Below are positions 43,526-53,056 of a stretch of 64,000 nt of DNA, one piece after another (the first letter of the stretch is position 1; the number at the start of each line of letters is the position of its first letter). Both the position numbers and the translations under genes were made by a program. The stretch spans positions 372,001 to 436,000 of the forward strand of contig NC_018719.1 in assembly GCF_000303155.1 (NCBI RefSeq), given 5' to 3'. Under the pieces are notes generated by a model. It had not been told where the DNA came from, ran no database searches, and saw only the letters and a list, made by a program, of their open reading frames with translations. This DNA is from Candidatus Nitrososphaera gargensis Ga9.2 (GTDB taxonomy: Archaea; Thermoproteota; Nitrososphaeria; Nitrososphaerales; Nitrososphaeraceae).

Positions 43526-43633
43526 CTCTGCAACAAACCCCTGCAGGCATTAGTTATTTGTTATGTGAATAGAAACTATAGCGCATCTACGCTTTTTAGA
43601 TTGATTTTTATTCTCTCTCTGCTTGCTATCCGA

Positions 43634-44491
43634 ATGAATATCTTGGCAAAGATCGAGGAAGGCTCATACGTGCTGCTGTTTCACACGCCGCGCAAAAAGT
43701 GGCTCACCAAGGTGACGCAGGACAAAAAGCTCCACACCCATCTTGGCATCATCGACATTTCTGCCACAATTGGCATGGAGTACGGGTCGGCCATCCGGAC
43801 CACTGAGGGCAAGCTGGTCTTTCTCATAGAGCCCACGATCCATGACTTTATCATGAAGTCAGAGCGTCGGACCCAAATAGTCTACCCAAAAGATCTGGGA
43901 TACATCGCCGCTCGCACCGGCCTCAAGAACGGCTCCAAGGTGCTCGAAGTCGGCACCGGCAGCGGCGCACTTGCGACATTCATGGCAAGCATCGTCAAGC
44001 CAGACGGCCACATTTACAGTTTTGACGTCAACCCGGAATTCATGGATATAGCAAGGCGCAACTTGGAGAAGGCCGGCATGTCGCAATACGTGACCCTGCA
44101 CCAGCACGACCCGCACCAAGGAGTCGATGTCCGGGACGCCGACATTGCAATAGTCGACCTTGGAGACCCGTGGACCGTGCTTGATCAAGTGCACGATGCG
44201 CTGAAAGGCAGCGGCGCGTTTGTAGCCATTTGCCCGACCATGAACCAGATTGAAAAAACGGCGACAGAGCTGAAAAAGAGCGGCTATGCCGACATTGACT
44301 GCGTAGAGCTGATGATCCGCAACATAGAAGCAAGAGAGGGCATGACCCGGCCGTCGATGAGGATGATCGGGCATACGACGTACCTCGTATTTGCGCGCAA
44401 GGTGCAGAAGCTTCAGGAAAGGGTCGAAGCAGAAGCTATTGCTGAGGAAGAAGGCGCTGAAGAAAACGACGAAGAAAACAGAGACGAATGA
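43634..44491 (+). CDS. trmI: tRNA (adenine-N1) methyltransferase, TrmI type
   Basis: 285 aa from ATG 43634; the open frame extends upstream without conserved sequence. An N-terminal small domain is followed by a SAM-binding fold (NGSKVLEVGTGSGALATF, GHIYSFDVNPEFMDIARR). Archaeal TrmI methylates A57/A58 of tRNA. The acidic C-terminus (EEEGAEENDEENRDE) is an extension. A 4-helix membrane gene follows 33 nt downstream. Confidence 0.9.
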   Translation: MNILAKIEEGSYVLLFHTPRKKWLTKVTQDKKLHTHLGIIDISATIGMEYGSAIRTTEGKLVFLIEPTIHDFIMKSERRTQIVYPKDLGYIAARTGLKNGSKVLEVGTGSGALATFMASIVKPDGHIYSFDVNPEFMDIARRNLEKAGMSQYVTLHQHDPHQGVDVRDADIAIVDLGDPWTVLDQVHDALKGSGAFVAICPTMNQIEKTATELKKSGYADIDCVELMIRNIEAREGMTRPSMRMIGHTTYLVFARKVQKLQERVEAEAIAEEEGAEENDEENRDE

Positions 44492-44524
44492 TTAATAGCA
44501 GTAGATTCCTTCAGAAATTCGCCA

Positions 44525-45007
44525 ATGACCAAGGCCGCCGGCTTTATTCGCAAGTACATGGATTCCATACTCTTTAACAGGAACCTGATAATTGCCGGTG
44601 CCGGCTCTTTTTTCGCAAGCGCCTATGTGTCAGAGCTGTATGCGCAGTATGACAGCAACGACCTAGCAAACTCTGCACTTGCGCTTGTAGTAGAGTACGG
44701 GATCTACATCCCGGTTTTTGCAATGTTGTTCTACATCAACAACCGGAGCAAGTACGTCGACCCTGCTACCGGTAGGCGCGACTCGCGCCAGATAATGCAG
44801 GACATAAAAAAGCTCTTTGCCGCCTTTTCCGTCTCCGAGGTGATATACTCGGTGACCAAGGTGGCGATGCAGTACTGGCTGCTTCAAGCTGGGAATCAGC
44901 CCTACGAAGCATCAATGGCAAGCTCCCTTATCGCCTGGGGGGTGTTCTTTGTTGCTATAAACTCGATGGCGAAGCTGGTAAAATTGTTCAAGCATCATCA
45001 AACTTGA
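44525..45007 (+). CDS. Membrane protein, about four helices
   Basis: 160 aa with hydrophobic segments at about residues 20-38, 50-70, 95-112 and 133-150, and a charged cytoplasmic-type loop (NNRSKYVDPATGRRDSRQ). Family not recognised. Its end overlaps the convergent DUF192 gene by 20 nt. Confidence 0.6.
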   Translation: MTKAAGFIRKYMDSILFNRNLIIAGAGSFFASAYVSELYAQYDSNDLANSALALVVEYGIYIPVFAMLFYINNRSKYVDPATGRRDSRQIMQDIKKLFAAFSVSEVIYSVTKVAMQYWLLQAGNQPYEASMASSLIAWGVFFVAINSMAKLVKLFKHHQT

Positions 45008-45539
45008 CTTGCGTGCCCTCAATGACGTTGTATTTTCGAGCAAAGCCGGCTACTGTCTCTAGCACATACTGCGCGTCCTCGTCAGGCACATAGTTGGGGC
45101 AGGAAATAGGCGGGTAGATCTCGCAGGGTTGCGCGCTCTCTTCGATGTAGACTACTGTCTTGTTGCTGTCAAGCCACATGATGTCGATTGGAAACTTCAT
45201 TTCAGGCGGCATCCAGAATGGATACTTTTGTGATGTCTCAAACACAAAGAGCATGGATTCGTTTTCGCCAAGGGTGTCTTTGACAGTCAGTCCCTTTGAC
45301 CTCTGCTCGTTGGTCTCAGCCACATCGGCCACCAGATTGACGCCGTTTACGGTGACATTGACCTGCCTGTAGCCATCATCGGTGCTGTTATCCGGAGTCT
45401 TCTCGCCGCCTATAATGATCTCTTGCGGACTGTCCGCCTGCTCAGCCGAGCGCGCAACTGGAGTGACGAGCAGGACCGCTCCGGCGATAATCCCGGCAGC
45501 TGCCGCAGCGACGATTACGACTATCGTGGTTGTGCGCAC
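44988..45539 (-). CDS. DUF192-family exported protein
   Basis: 183 aa. A membrane anchor (about residues 5-28) and a Ser/Asp-rich linker precede the DUF192 domain, recognisable from QVNVTVNGVNLVADVAET, EQRSKGL, FVFETSQKYPFWM and FPIDIMWLD. Archaeal members are extracytoplasmic with unknown function. Two cysteines (CEIYPPISC) could pair. Confidence 0.85.
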   Translation of the reverse strand: MRTTTIVVIVAAAAAGIIAGAVLLVTPVARSAEQADSPQEIIIGGEKTPDNSTDDGYRQVNVTVNGVNLVADVAETNEQRSKGLTVKDTLGENESMLFVFETSQKYPFWMPPEMKFPIDIMWLDSNKTVVYIEESAQPCEIYPPISCPNYVPDEDAQYVLETVAGFARKYNVIEGTQVKFDDA

Positions 45540-45656
45540 TACCGGTAAAGTACGTGCACTCGCTATTTATTACTTAGCGAGCAGGAAAACCTAAATGCTT
45601 AGCTCTCTGAAAGCGAGCCTATTTTAGGAACCATTGACAACAATTGCTAACTATAA

Positions 45657-46835
45657 TTGCTCAACTTCAAGTTTCGCCTCTATCCTACAAGGGAGCAAGA
45701 AGCCAGGCTTGAAGCCGTCCTAGAAGTGAACTGCATTGTGTACAACTATTTTATTCTTAACCACTTTCGTAGCAGAAATGATATGAGCCATGCCTGACAG
45801 AGCTAAAAGAGCAGCAGCCAATACTTGAAACTATCATAGCAAGATGCTTCAAATGATATCTACAAAGGTGGCAGGAGCGTGATGCTCTGGAAGAACTGAA
45901 GAAAAGAGGACATGCCGCTGGCATTGGTAGGTTGCAATTGTTAAAGGGCGGTGAATGCCACTCGTTTACGTACAACCAGTCTGGTTTTAACATTTATCAG
46001 AACTTTGCAAGTGTTTGCTCTGGCTTGCAAAGATAGGTCATATTGAGATACGGATTCATAGGCGACCAATTAACATCAAAGGAGTAACTATTGTAAGGCA
46101 AAAGCTGATAGTAGGTGGTATGCTGTTGTAGCGTGCGAAATCCTGAGAGACATTCAACAATCAGATATGAAAAGCCAGTTGGCATTGACGTTGGAATAAC
46201 TAACTATGCCTACGACTCTAATGGCAATCATATTGATAATCCATTATTCATGAGCAAGGAGTTGAAGCCATTAAGAAGAGCGCAAAGGAAAGTACCGCGG
46301 AGGCAGAAAGGTTCAAAGAATTACAAAAAAGCTGTTTCTTGGCTGCAGCGCCTGCATATGAGAATAGCTAACAAGCGCAAGAATTTCTTGCATAACCTAT
46401 CAACATGGTATTGCAGAAACTACGACTTGATATTTATTTATAGAAAAATTAAGGCTGCAGAATATGAACAAGAACCACTATCTGGCAAGACACATTATGG
46501 ATTCAAGCTGGGGCACTTTCAAGCAAATGCTAGAGTACAAAGCTAACAGACTTGTTGAGATTGAGCCTTATAATACATCTGTTGAATGCTCAAGATGCGG
46601 CAGCCTTGTTCCAAAAACGCTTGCCATGCGTATCCATGAATGCAACAGGTGCGGCGCAGTCCTTGACCGCGACCATAACTCTGGCATCAATATCGAGCAG
46701 AGAGGGATGAAACTGCTCGGTCTTCCATTGAGAAAGCTACCCATTCAACATGGGAAAGTCACGTCTGTGGAGACTCTGTGTAGAGTCGCCTAAGCAGGAA
46801 CAAGCCCACATGCTATAGCGATGGGTAGTTGACGT
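45657..46835 (+). mobile_element. Degraded TnpB (IS200/IS605-type) remnant
   Basis: Pieces in different frames: an N-terminal KFRLYPTREQEARLEAV at about 45665, then a middle reading KPVGIDVGITNYAYD (about 46170-46545), then CSRCGSLVPKTLAMR and the CNRCGAVLDRDHNSGIN end (46464-46793). Stops and frameshifts separate them. The right end reads CCCACatgctatagcgaTGGGTAGTT, the same hairpin-plus-GGGTAGTT end as the other TnpB copies in this window. No TnpA is seen. The element is dead. Confidence 0.85.
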
Positions 46836-48025
46836 CAAACCGGCCTCGATAATCGGAGGTGCACAAGCTGCGCGCTCTTGCCCTGTTGCATGATGCGGGG
46901 CTCGTTGCCGGCGCGCCTAAAGTACGAGCCGAGCACAAGCGCCCACGGAAGTACGTGCTTGCTGTCCACCTTTGACTGGAGGCTCACGATGTTGTTGCTC
47001 CTGTCATGCTTTAACCCTCCAAGGCAGCTTATCTTTAGCGCCGAGTCCACAAGGTCCATCACCTCTGCAGCGCTCATGTCCGATATCTTCAAGCCGTACC
47101 TTTCCTCAATGTCTTGCACAAGCTCGGCTGGCATCATATCCGCACCGCCCACAGCATATTCAAGCATCCTGAGCGATAGGCCGTTTTCCACAATCCTTGC
47201 AAGCTCGACTGCCTTTGCGGCGACTGCCGGCTCTGTATCAAGCAGGTACTTTACCTCGCCAGCTCTGCTCCACGCCTCCTCAAAGTTCTTTGACTGGAGC
47301 GCCCCAAACGAGTCGGTCGAGGAAAAGAGTGCCGCCTTGCCGTTGCTGCTGTCGACTGACACCATGTGCGTCGAGTCGATTATTATTACGTTTATCGCCG
47401 CGTCGCCTGTCCGCAGCTCGATCCCTTCGGGCAGCTGGAAAATGCTTTCGCTGCCTATGCACTGTTGCCCGAGTATAAAGCGGGCTCGCACTCCTGCTGT
47501 CACCGCCCTGACAAGGGACGGCCTGCACTGCGAGATCAACCTTAGGCCCCACTGGTCAAGCGTTGCAGTTATTGACGAGCGCGACCCAGCTATCAGGCTA
47601 CCTAACTTTTCCAGAGCAGAGTTTGCATCTAAGATAAAGTACCGCCGCTCCTCGGAGCCCTTGGGGCGCTGGCCCTCGTCATTTATCTTTTGCAGCCGGT
47701 CGACTATTTTTTTCATGTTCTTTACCCTGCGCTCATGCAGGTTGACTATCTCGGCAAACGCCTCCTCTGGCGGGATGGCGCTGCAGATAAGCGGCTTTTG
47801 CTTCGAGACCACTGCCAGCCGCTTTTTTTCCAGTTTTTTTACCGTCTGGTAGATCTTTGTACGCGGCAGGTTGGCATAGTACGCTATCTCGCTTGCCGCA
47901 AGGGAGCCTTTGCCTATCATTGTAAGATACGCCCTTGCTTCGTATTTTGAAAGCCCAAATTCTTCAAGGCTGTCTGGAAGATCGCTACTATTATTATTAC
48001 TGTCAGTAGTGGTAAGCACGTCCAT
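46835..48025 (-). CDS. TrmB-family transcription regulator
   Basis: 396 aa from ATG 48025 (the frame is open to 48079). An N-terminal winged helix (LEEFGLSKYEARAYLTMIGKG, LPRTKIYQTVKKLEKKRL) is followed by a coiled coil and a large sensor-like region. TrmB proteins normally sense sugars; the ligand cannot be read here. It is divergent from the cdv genes and could regulate them, by position only. A TnpB right end abuts its 3' side. Confidence 0.8.
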   Translation of the reverse strand: MDVLTTTDSNNNSSDLPDSLEEFGLSKYEARAYLTMIGKGSLAASEIAYYANLPRTKIYQTVKKLEKKRLAVVSKQKPLICSAIPPEEAFAEIVNLHERRVKNMKKIVDRLQKINDEGQRPKGSEERRYFILDANSALEKLGSLIAGSRSSITATLDQWGLRLISQCRPSLVRAVTAGVRARFILGQQCIGSESIFQLPEGIELRTGDAAINVIIIDSTHMVSVDSSNGKAALFSSTDSFGALQSKNFEEAWSRAGEVKYLLDTEPAVAAKAVELARIVENGLSLRMLEYAVGGADMMPAELVQDIEERYGLKISDMSAAEVMDLVDSALKISCLGGLKHDRSNNIVSLQSKVDSKHVLPWALVLGSYFRRAGNEPRIMQQGKSAQLVHLRLSRPV

Positions 48026-48184
48026 ACTATCAGAAAGGAAAATGAAGGTAAAACGATTGGTCAAATAGATTGCGCCCAAGTTCGAAAAAATGTCAAGCTG
48101 TTACCGCCCGACCCTGTTACCGCGGTTACAAAACTTTCCGGCACATGACAAGTATTATTTCAACTGCCATATGCAACCAGCAGT

Positions 48185-48820
48185 ATGATGAATTCAAGGT
48201 GGGTAAAATCCGAGTCAATACTCAGCAGTAATGACGATCAAACCATTTCACCGCCAAAGCCGGGCGGTCCGCTAAAGCCGAGGCTCGACGCGGTGCAGAA
48301 AAAGATACAGGTGCAGATCTCAAGGCTTGAGGAGCTGCACGGGGTGCTCAAGTCAAAGGACGAGGAGGCATTCCGCAAGCTGGTGACTTCGATAAAGGAG
48401 AACAACGCCCAGTACTCGACGGTGCTGTCGTCAGAGCTTGCAAGGGCAAGGCAAGTGTCAAGGGTGGTCTTTCTTTCAAAGGTGGCGCTTGAGAAGCTGG
48501 TAGCTAGGCTGTCCTCTGCTTCAGACTTTGGCGATCTGGTGATCGTGCTGAGCCCGGCGATGGCGGTGGTAAAGAACTTGAGGTCGTCCCTTACGCCGCA
48601 CGTGCCAGAGATGGAGGGCGAGCTTGGCGTCATCTCTGAGCTCTTGAGCGGGATACTGGTCGATGCCGGCCAAGTGGGCGGTTACACTATCAACTTCGAG
48701 ACTGCGAACGAGGAGGCTGTGCGCCTCATAGAAGAGGCATCTGCGGTAGTGGAGCAAAAGATGAAGGACGAGTTCCCCGGCATCCCCGATCTGCCGGTGA
48801 TACCCCAGAAACTTGCCTAG
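48185..48820 (+). CDS. cdvB: ESCRT-III / CdvB-like division protein
   Basis: 211 aa. The helical Snf7 core (about residues 30-165: KKIQVQISRLEELHGVLKSK, LSSELARARQVSRVV) is followed by a Pro-rich MIM2-like tail, FPGIPDLPVIP (about 197-207), the type that docks the MIT domain of CdvC. CdvB polymerises at the division site. The N-terminal basic disordered stretch is short. It is upstream of a second ESCRT-III gene and cdvC. Confidence 0.82.
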   Translation: MMNSRWVKSESILSSNDDQTISPPKPGGPLKPRLDAVQKKIQVQISRLEELHGVLKSKDEEAFRKLVTSIKENNAQYSTVLSSELARARQVSRVVFLSKVALEKLVARLSSASDFGDLVIVLSPAMAVVKNLRSSLTPHVPEMEGELGVISELLSGILVDAGQVGGYTINFETANEEAVRLIEEASAVVEQKMKDEFPGIPDLPVIPQKLA

Positions 48821-48932
48821 GCCGGCTTCATGGCTGGGCCGGCTAGGCAAGCTATAAAGCTAAACTGCCAACATCTTTTGACTTTGCTCTTTTTCCTCAT
48901 TTTTTCATAGTTGCGCCGCAGTAGCATATCAT

Positions 48933-49490
48933 TTGCTGTTCAAGAAGAGCAACAACGCTTCGATAAAGGAGAGAGCGAACGCTGCGCTTGCCAGCCTCCA
49001 GCGAAACGCCTACGCCATGGGGATGCTGCGCTCAAGGCTCGAGTCGCGGATCAACTTTACCCTCAACGAAAAAGGCAGCACAGAGAGCTGTCAAGAGCTG
49101 ACCAGGGTGCTTGAGCTGGTCAAGAACGGCGAGATGATCCTGCACGAAATGTCTGAAAAGATCGAGTCTGCCCGTTTCTTGGAGGAGTTTGTCATGATAA
49201 TGGACAGCGCTGCGTCATCAGTCAGCGAGATAAAGGATGACATCGAGCAGATGATGCCGGCGGCCGAAGCAGCGCTGGAAGAGATGCACGACGCGATCTC
49301 CAAAGTGTCGTCGGGGCTCCCGGCTGACCTGAGGCAGGAGATAGAGCCAGCGATCCTTGCCGAAGCGGTCGCAGCGATCGCGGCAGGCAACGCCAGCGCG
49401 GCAGTAATTGAGGCAAAGGAAGAAAAAGAAGAAAAAACGGCGGCCGTGCCGGAACAGGAAGAAGAAGAGCCGGAAAGCGTTCCGGCATAG
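48933..49490 (+). CDS. Second ESCRT-III-like protein, no MIM2 tail
   Basis: 185 aa, TTG start. The Snf7-type helical core is visible (LFKKSNNASIKERANAALAS, RSRLESRINFTLNEKG). Instead of a MIM2 motif the C-terminus is a Glu/Ala-rich acidic tail (EEKEEKTAAVPEQEEEEPE). It is likely a CdvB paralog of distinct role, for example membrane binding or polymer capping, which is inference. Confidence 0.75.
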   Translation: MLFKKSNNASIKERANAALASLQRNAYAMGMLRSRLESRINFTLNEKGSTESCQELTRVLELVKNGEMILHEMSEKIESARFLEEFVMIMDSAASSVSEIKDDIEQMMPAAEAALEEMHDAISKVSSGLPADLRQEIEPAILAEAVAAIAAGNASAAVIEAKEEKEEKTAAVPEQEEEEPESVPA

Positions 49491-49576
49491 GTGCAAATAA
49501 TTTTGTTAGCTAGGCAAGATAGATTTACACCCAAGTAATTCAAAGCCACAAGTCAATTCTGCCTTGAACTGTAATT

Positions 49577-50818
49577 ATGAGTCTCGCACCACAGGAACTG
49601 GAAAATAGCGCTAGCAAGTATGCAGCCGAGGCAATCCGGCTGGATTCTCAGGGGTCACGGGGGATGGCGATTCAATCGTATCAGCGCGCAATAGAGGCGC
49701 TGGTCAAGCTGGTCCAGATCTACCCAGATTACAAGCTAAACAAGGTCTACATGGAGAGAGCAAACGCCTACCAGAACAGGATCAAAGCCCTCCAGATGTC
49801 GCACGGCCTTGAAGAGGAAGAAAGGCCGCCGACCCATATAGACAACAGCAGCGGCAAGCAAGAGCCTTCAAACGGGCACGGGACAAAGCCGGCGGCATCA
49901 TCGTCCGGCAGCAGCAAGTCGGCCAACGTGGAGACGCTCAAGGCGGACTTTGACGATCTGGTCATGAAGGAAAAGCCTAAGGTGAGCTGGAACGAGGTGA
50001 TCGGCCTTGAAGACGCCAAGCGGGCGATCCGAGAATCGATCGTCTACCCAATGAAGAGGGCAGACCTGTTCCCGCTTGGGTGGCCACGTGGGATACTGCT
50101 CTATGGGCCACCGGGATGCGGCAAGACCCTGCTTGCAGCTGCGGCAGCCGCAGAGATCGACGGCTACTTCATCAATGTTGATGCGGCTTCGATGATGAGC
50201 AAGTGGCTAGGCGAGGCTGAAAAGAACATTTCAAAACTGTTCAAGATGGCGCGCAACCTGAACGAGAGCGAGGGCGTGCCAGTCCTTCTGTTCATAGACG
50301 AGATCGATTCGCTTCTGGGCACACGCAACAGCGAAGTCGGGGGCGAAGTCCGCGTCAAGAACCAGTTCCTGACCGAAATGGACGGCATCAACGGTAAGAG
50401 CAAAGAGTCGCAGCTGTACGTCATTGGCGCGACCAACAAGCCTTGGAGCCTTGAAGCGGGATTCCTGCGCAGGTTCCAAAAGCGCATCTATGTCACGCTG
50501 CCGGACACCGCGTCGAGGACCAACCTCTTTGCACAGTACACGGGACCGCTGAACGTGGAAGGCACTTTGCGCGTCGAGGAGCTTGCCAAGGTGAGCGAAG
50601 GCTACAGTGCAAGCGACATCAAGGATATCTGCCAGTCGGTGCAGCTCAGAGTCGTCAACGAGCTGTTTGAAAGCGGCAAGGCTATGGAGGCCGGCGCCAA
50701 CCCAAGGCCGATCAACATGCTCGACTTTAAGGAGATCCTAAAGATCAGGAAGCCCTCCGTCAGCATCGACATGATAAGGGCCTACATGCGGTGGAGCGAC
50801 CAGTTCAAGGCGCTTTAA
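49577..50818 (+). CDS. cdvC: CdvC, Vps4-like AAA ATPase
   Basis: 413 aa. An N-terminal MIT domain (about residues 5-78: LENSASKYAAEAIRLDSQGS, AIQSYQRAIEALVKLVQIYP) is linked by a Gly/Ser-rich spacer to one AAA module with GPPGCGKTLLAAA, a VLLFIDEIDSLLG Walker B and an arginine finger (GFLRRFQKR). It remodels the ESCRT-III polymer during division. Its end overlaps ppa tail to tail by 14 nt. Confidence 0.95.
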   Translation: MSLAPQELENSASKYAAEAIRLDSQGSRGMAIQSYQRAIEALVKLVQIYPDYKLNKVYMERANAYQNRIKALQMSHGLEEEERPPTHIDNSSGKQEPSNGHGTKPAASSSGSSKSANVETLKADFDDLVMKEKPKVSWNEVIGLEDAKRAIRESIVYPMKRADLFPLGWPRGILLYGPPGCGKTLLAAAAAAEIDGYFINVDAASMMSKWLGEAEKNISKLFKMARNLNESEGVPVLLFIDEIDSLLGTRNSEVGGEVRVKNQFLTEMDGINGKSKESQLYVIGATNKPWSLEAGFLRRFQKRIYVTLPDTASRTNLFAQYTGPLNVEGTLRVEELAKVSEGYSASDIKDICQSVQLRVVNELFESGKAMEAGANPRPINMLDFKEILKIRKPSVSIDMIRAYMRWSDQFKAL

Positions 50819-51368
50819 CTACTTTTTCTTCTTGCGCCCTGAACCTTTCAATGGCCTCTGATATCTTTGTTTTGGCCACCTGCTGGGGCTTCCAGCCCTT
50901 TACCTTGACGTACTTGCCATCTTCAAGCTCCTTGTAGTGCTCAAAAAAGTGCTCGATCTGGTTCAAGATGTAGCGCGGGACGTCGCCGATGTCTTTGACA
51001 CCTGCAAAACTTGGATCTATCTTTGCAATCGGCGCCGCTATCACCTTTGCGTCAGGGCCCTCTTCGTCCTCTGTCAAGAGCACGCCTACCGGAGTCGCCC
51101 TGATAACTGACATCGGGACTACCTGGTAGTCGCCCAGCACAAGGACATCGACGGGATCGCCATCGCCTTCTAGAGTGCGCGGAATGAACCCATAGTTGCA
51201 GGGGTAGACCATAGTCGTGAACAGGCGCCTGTCTACAAATACTGCGCCGGTTTCAGCGTCCAGCTCGTACTTTATGCTGCTGCCCTTTGGGACCTCGATC
51301 ACTACGTTGATCTCGTCAGGGGTGCCACTGGGCAGATTTTTTGTATGAACAAAATGCGGAATATGCAA
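50805..51368 (-). CDS. ppa: Soluble inorganic pyrophosphatase
   Basis: 187 aa. Family I signature: IKYELDAETG, VYPCNYGFIPRT and the catalytic DGDPVDVLVL. It hydrolyses cytosolic pyrophosphate with Mg2+, pulling biosynthetic reactions forward. It is followed, beyond the TnpB region, by the membrane pyrophosphatase gene. Confidence 0.95.
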   Translation of the reverse strand: MHIPHFVHTKNLPSGTPDEINVVIEVPKGSSIKYELDAETGAVFVDRRLFTTMVYPCNYGFIPRTLEGDGDPVDVLVLGDYQVVPMSVIRATPVGVLLTEDEEGPDAKVIAAPIAKIDPSFAGVKDIGDVPRYILNQIEHFFEHYKELEDGKYVKVKGWKPQQVAKTKISEAIERFRAQEEKVVKAP

Positions 51369-51511
51369 AGTAGTTTAGGCATACCTGTATCCCTCTTATA
51401 ATTTATGAGAAAACCTCGACTTTCGCCGTAGGATAAAAACAATAAAGTCAGTACCGGATATTTTAGATACCTCCCACGATGAATTACATAATCATCAGAG
51501 CAAGGCATAAT

Positions 51512-51800
51512 ATGATCAGAACATACTGGTTTCGTCTATATCCAAAAAGGCAGCAAGTAAAAATGATGACTGATACTATTGAAACTTGCAGACATCTATA
51601 CAATGATTCACTTTATGAAAGAAGCTGCGATTGGAGTTTGCGGGTATTGGGATCAGATGTATCTTCTACCTTTGAGAAAGCAGGATAACAAGCAGGTGCA
51701 CAGCCAAGTGCTGCAAGATGTATTACTCAGGCTAGACAAAGCGTATCAGGCATTCTTCAAAAAGCTAGCCAAATATCCAAGATTCAAACGGAAAGAGAAG
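51512..51800 (+). mobile_element. Outer TnpB remnant, left part
   Basis: MIRTYWFRLYPKRQQVKMMT opens a TnpB N-terminus with a frameshift near 51620. A second frame continues to KKLAKYPRFKRKEK, a hallmark TnpB stretch, and stops abruptly where the intact TnpB element begins. The right part (53126 onward) resumes with TYPQYGNSWRF, the next part of the same family. Confidence 0.8.
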
Positions 51801-51806
51801 TGTGAA

Positions 51807-52955
51807 CTACCCACGTCTTAAGACGTGGGCTTCTTCTTCCTGCTTCCTCGACTGCATTGCAATCTCTACAGGCGTAACTTCCCGGCGTTCCACCGGTAGC
51901 AACAACATCGTCATCATCAGTGATTCTAACCCTCGCTTGAGGATGTTAAGAGAAGCGTTGTAGTCCCTGTCAAGCACAGCACCACACTCTGTACAAACAT
52001 GTGTACGTACAGCCAGTGACTTTGGTACTGGGTGTCCACACCTCGAGCAGTCAACCGATGTGTATGCTGGCTCTACCTCTACAACGCGGTTGGCCTTGTA
52101 CTGCAGCATATTTTTGAAGGTAGACCAGCTTGCGTCCAGGATTCTGCGCGCAAGACGGTGGTTCCTTGTGAGGTTTGCTACTTTCAGCCGTTCTAAAAAT
52201 ATCAGGTCGTAGCGGCTGCTGTAGTACGTTGACAGCTTGTGCAGAAAGTCCTTTCTCTTGTTATGGATGCGTTCATACAGTCTGACTAGCATGCGCTTTG
52301 CTTTCTCCCGGTTGCTGCTGCCTATCTGCCTTCTTGATAGCCTTCTATGGGCTCTTTTCAATGGCTTTAGCATCTTTGTCAGGAACTGCGGATTTTCCAC
52401 TGCATGGTTGTCAGAGTCATGGCAGAACTTTGTTATACCTACATCAATGCCTACTGCTGGTTTTGTGTATTTGATTATCGTTGAAAATGGCCTGCGCAGT
52501 ACATCGCAGGCTACAACTGCGTACCACTTCTTTCCCGTCTTACTGCGACATACAGTGACCTGCTTGACATTGACAGGTTGACGATGTAGTACAATCTTTA
52601 TACTACCTATCTTCGAAAGCACGAGCTTGTCTTTCTCAATCCGAAAGCCAGACTGGTTGTATGTAAAAGCGTTGAAATCTTCATCCTTTCTGTAAGAAAG
52701 CCTGCCAACAGCGACCTTTCTAGCTGCTGCAACCTGCTTTGCTACCATCTGCAACATTTTAGAGTGGTAGTATTTGTGAAGCCAAGGGTGCTGCTCTTTT
52801 AATTCAGTCAGAATATAGTTCATGTCATATTCTGACATTGGCGATGGTAGTGAGAGAAAGTAGTTGTACACCCACCTGCAGCAATCAAGTGTCTGCTCTA
52901 ACAGAAGCTCCTGCTCTTTCGTTGGATAGAGACGGAACTTGTAGTTAAGCGTCAT
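51807..52955 (-). CDS. tnpB: Intact TnpB RNA-guided nuclease
   Basis: 382 aa. The N-terminal FRLYPTKEQELLLEQTLDCC, the RuvC-type GIDVGITKF, the second acidic site E (DLIFLERLKVANL), the zinc finger CSRCGHPVPKSLAVRTHVC and the final DRDYNASLN (third Asp) are all present. TnpB is the nuclease of IS200/IS605 elements and is guided by a RNA from its own 3' end. No TnpA lies beside it. The stop codon is inside the right-end palindrome. It is inserted in an older tnpB. Confidence 0.93.
   Translation of the reverse strand: MTLNYKFRLYPTKEQELLLEQTLDCCRWVYNYFLSLPSPMSEYDMNYILTELKEQHPWLHKYYHSKMLQMVAKQVAAARKVAVGRLSYRKDEDFNAFTYNQSGFRIEKDKLVLSKIGSIKIVLHRQPVNVKQVTVCRSKTGKKWYAVVACDVLRRPFSTIIKYTKPAVGIDVGITKFCHDSDNHAVENPQFLTKMLKPLKRAHRRLSRRQIGSSNREKAKRMLVRLYERIHNKRKDFLHKLSTYYSSRYDLIFLERLKVANLTRNHRLARRILDASWSTFKNMLQYKANRVVEVEPAYTSVDCSRCGHPVPKSLAVRTHVCTECGAVLDRDYNASLNILKRGLESLMMTMLLLPVERREVTPVEIAMQSRKQEEEAHVLRRG
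51810..51829. repeat. TnpB right-end palindrome
   Basis: CCCACGTCTTAAGACGTGGG, a perfect 20-bp palindrome, followed on the TnpB strand by TAGTTCACA. It overlaps the tnpB 3' end (the stop is the TAG). This is the expected place for the 3' scaffold of the TnpB guide RNA. Related CCCAC...GGGTAGTT ends occur at 46805-46831 and 54006-54014. Confidence 0.7.
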
Positions 52956-53056
52956 TTTATTTTTTTACATAGCACTATTGCTACTTCTATTATTTAACGT
53001 CTCAGGCACTTTGGCGGGAGGGCGGGGTGGGGTGGGGTAGAGGAAAAGATTCATTG

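Noticed and set aside
43283-43633. 117-residue N-terminal extension of TrmI
   Set aside because: It overlaps the antisense zinc-ribbon gene and lacks conserved character; ATG 43634 starts the normal TrmI N-terminus.
5493-48020. 14-nt match (GTAGTGGTAAGCAC) between the integrase leader and the trmB gene
   Set aside because: A 14-nt match in 64 kb is expected by chance, and the second copy is inside coding sequence.
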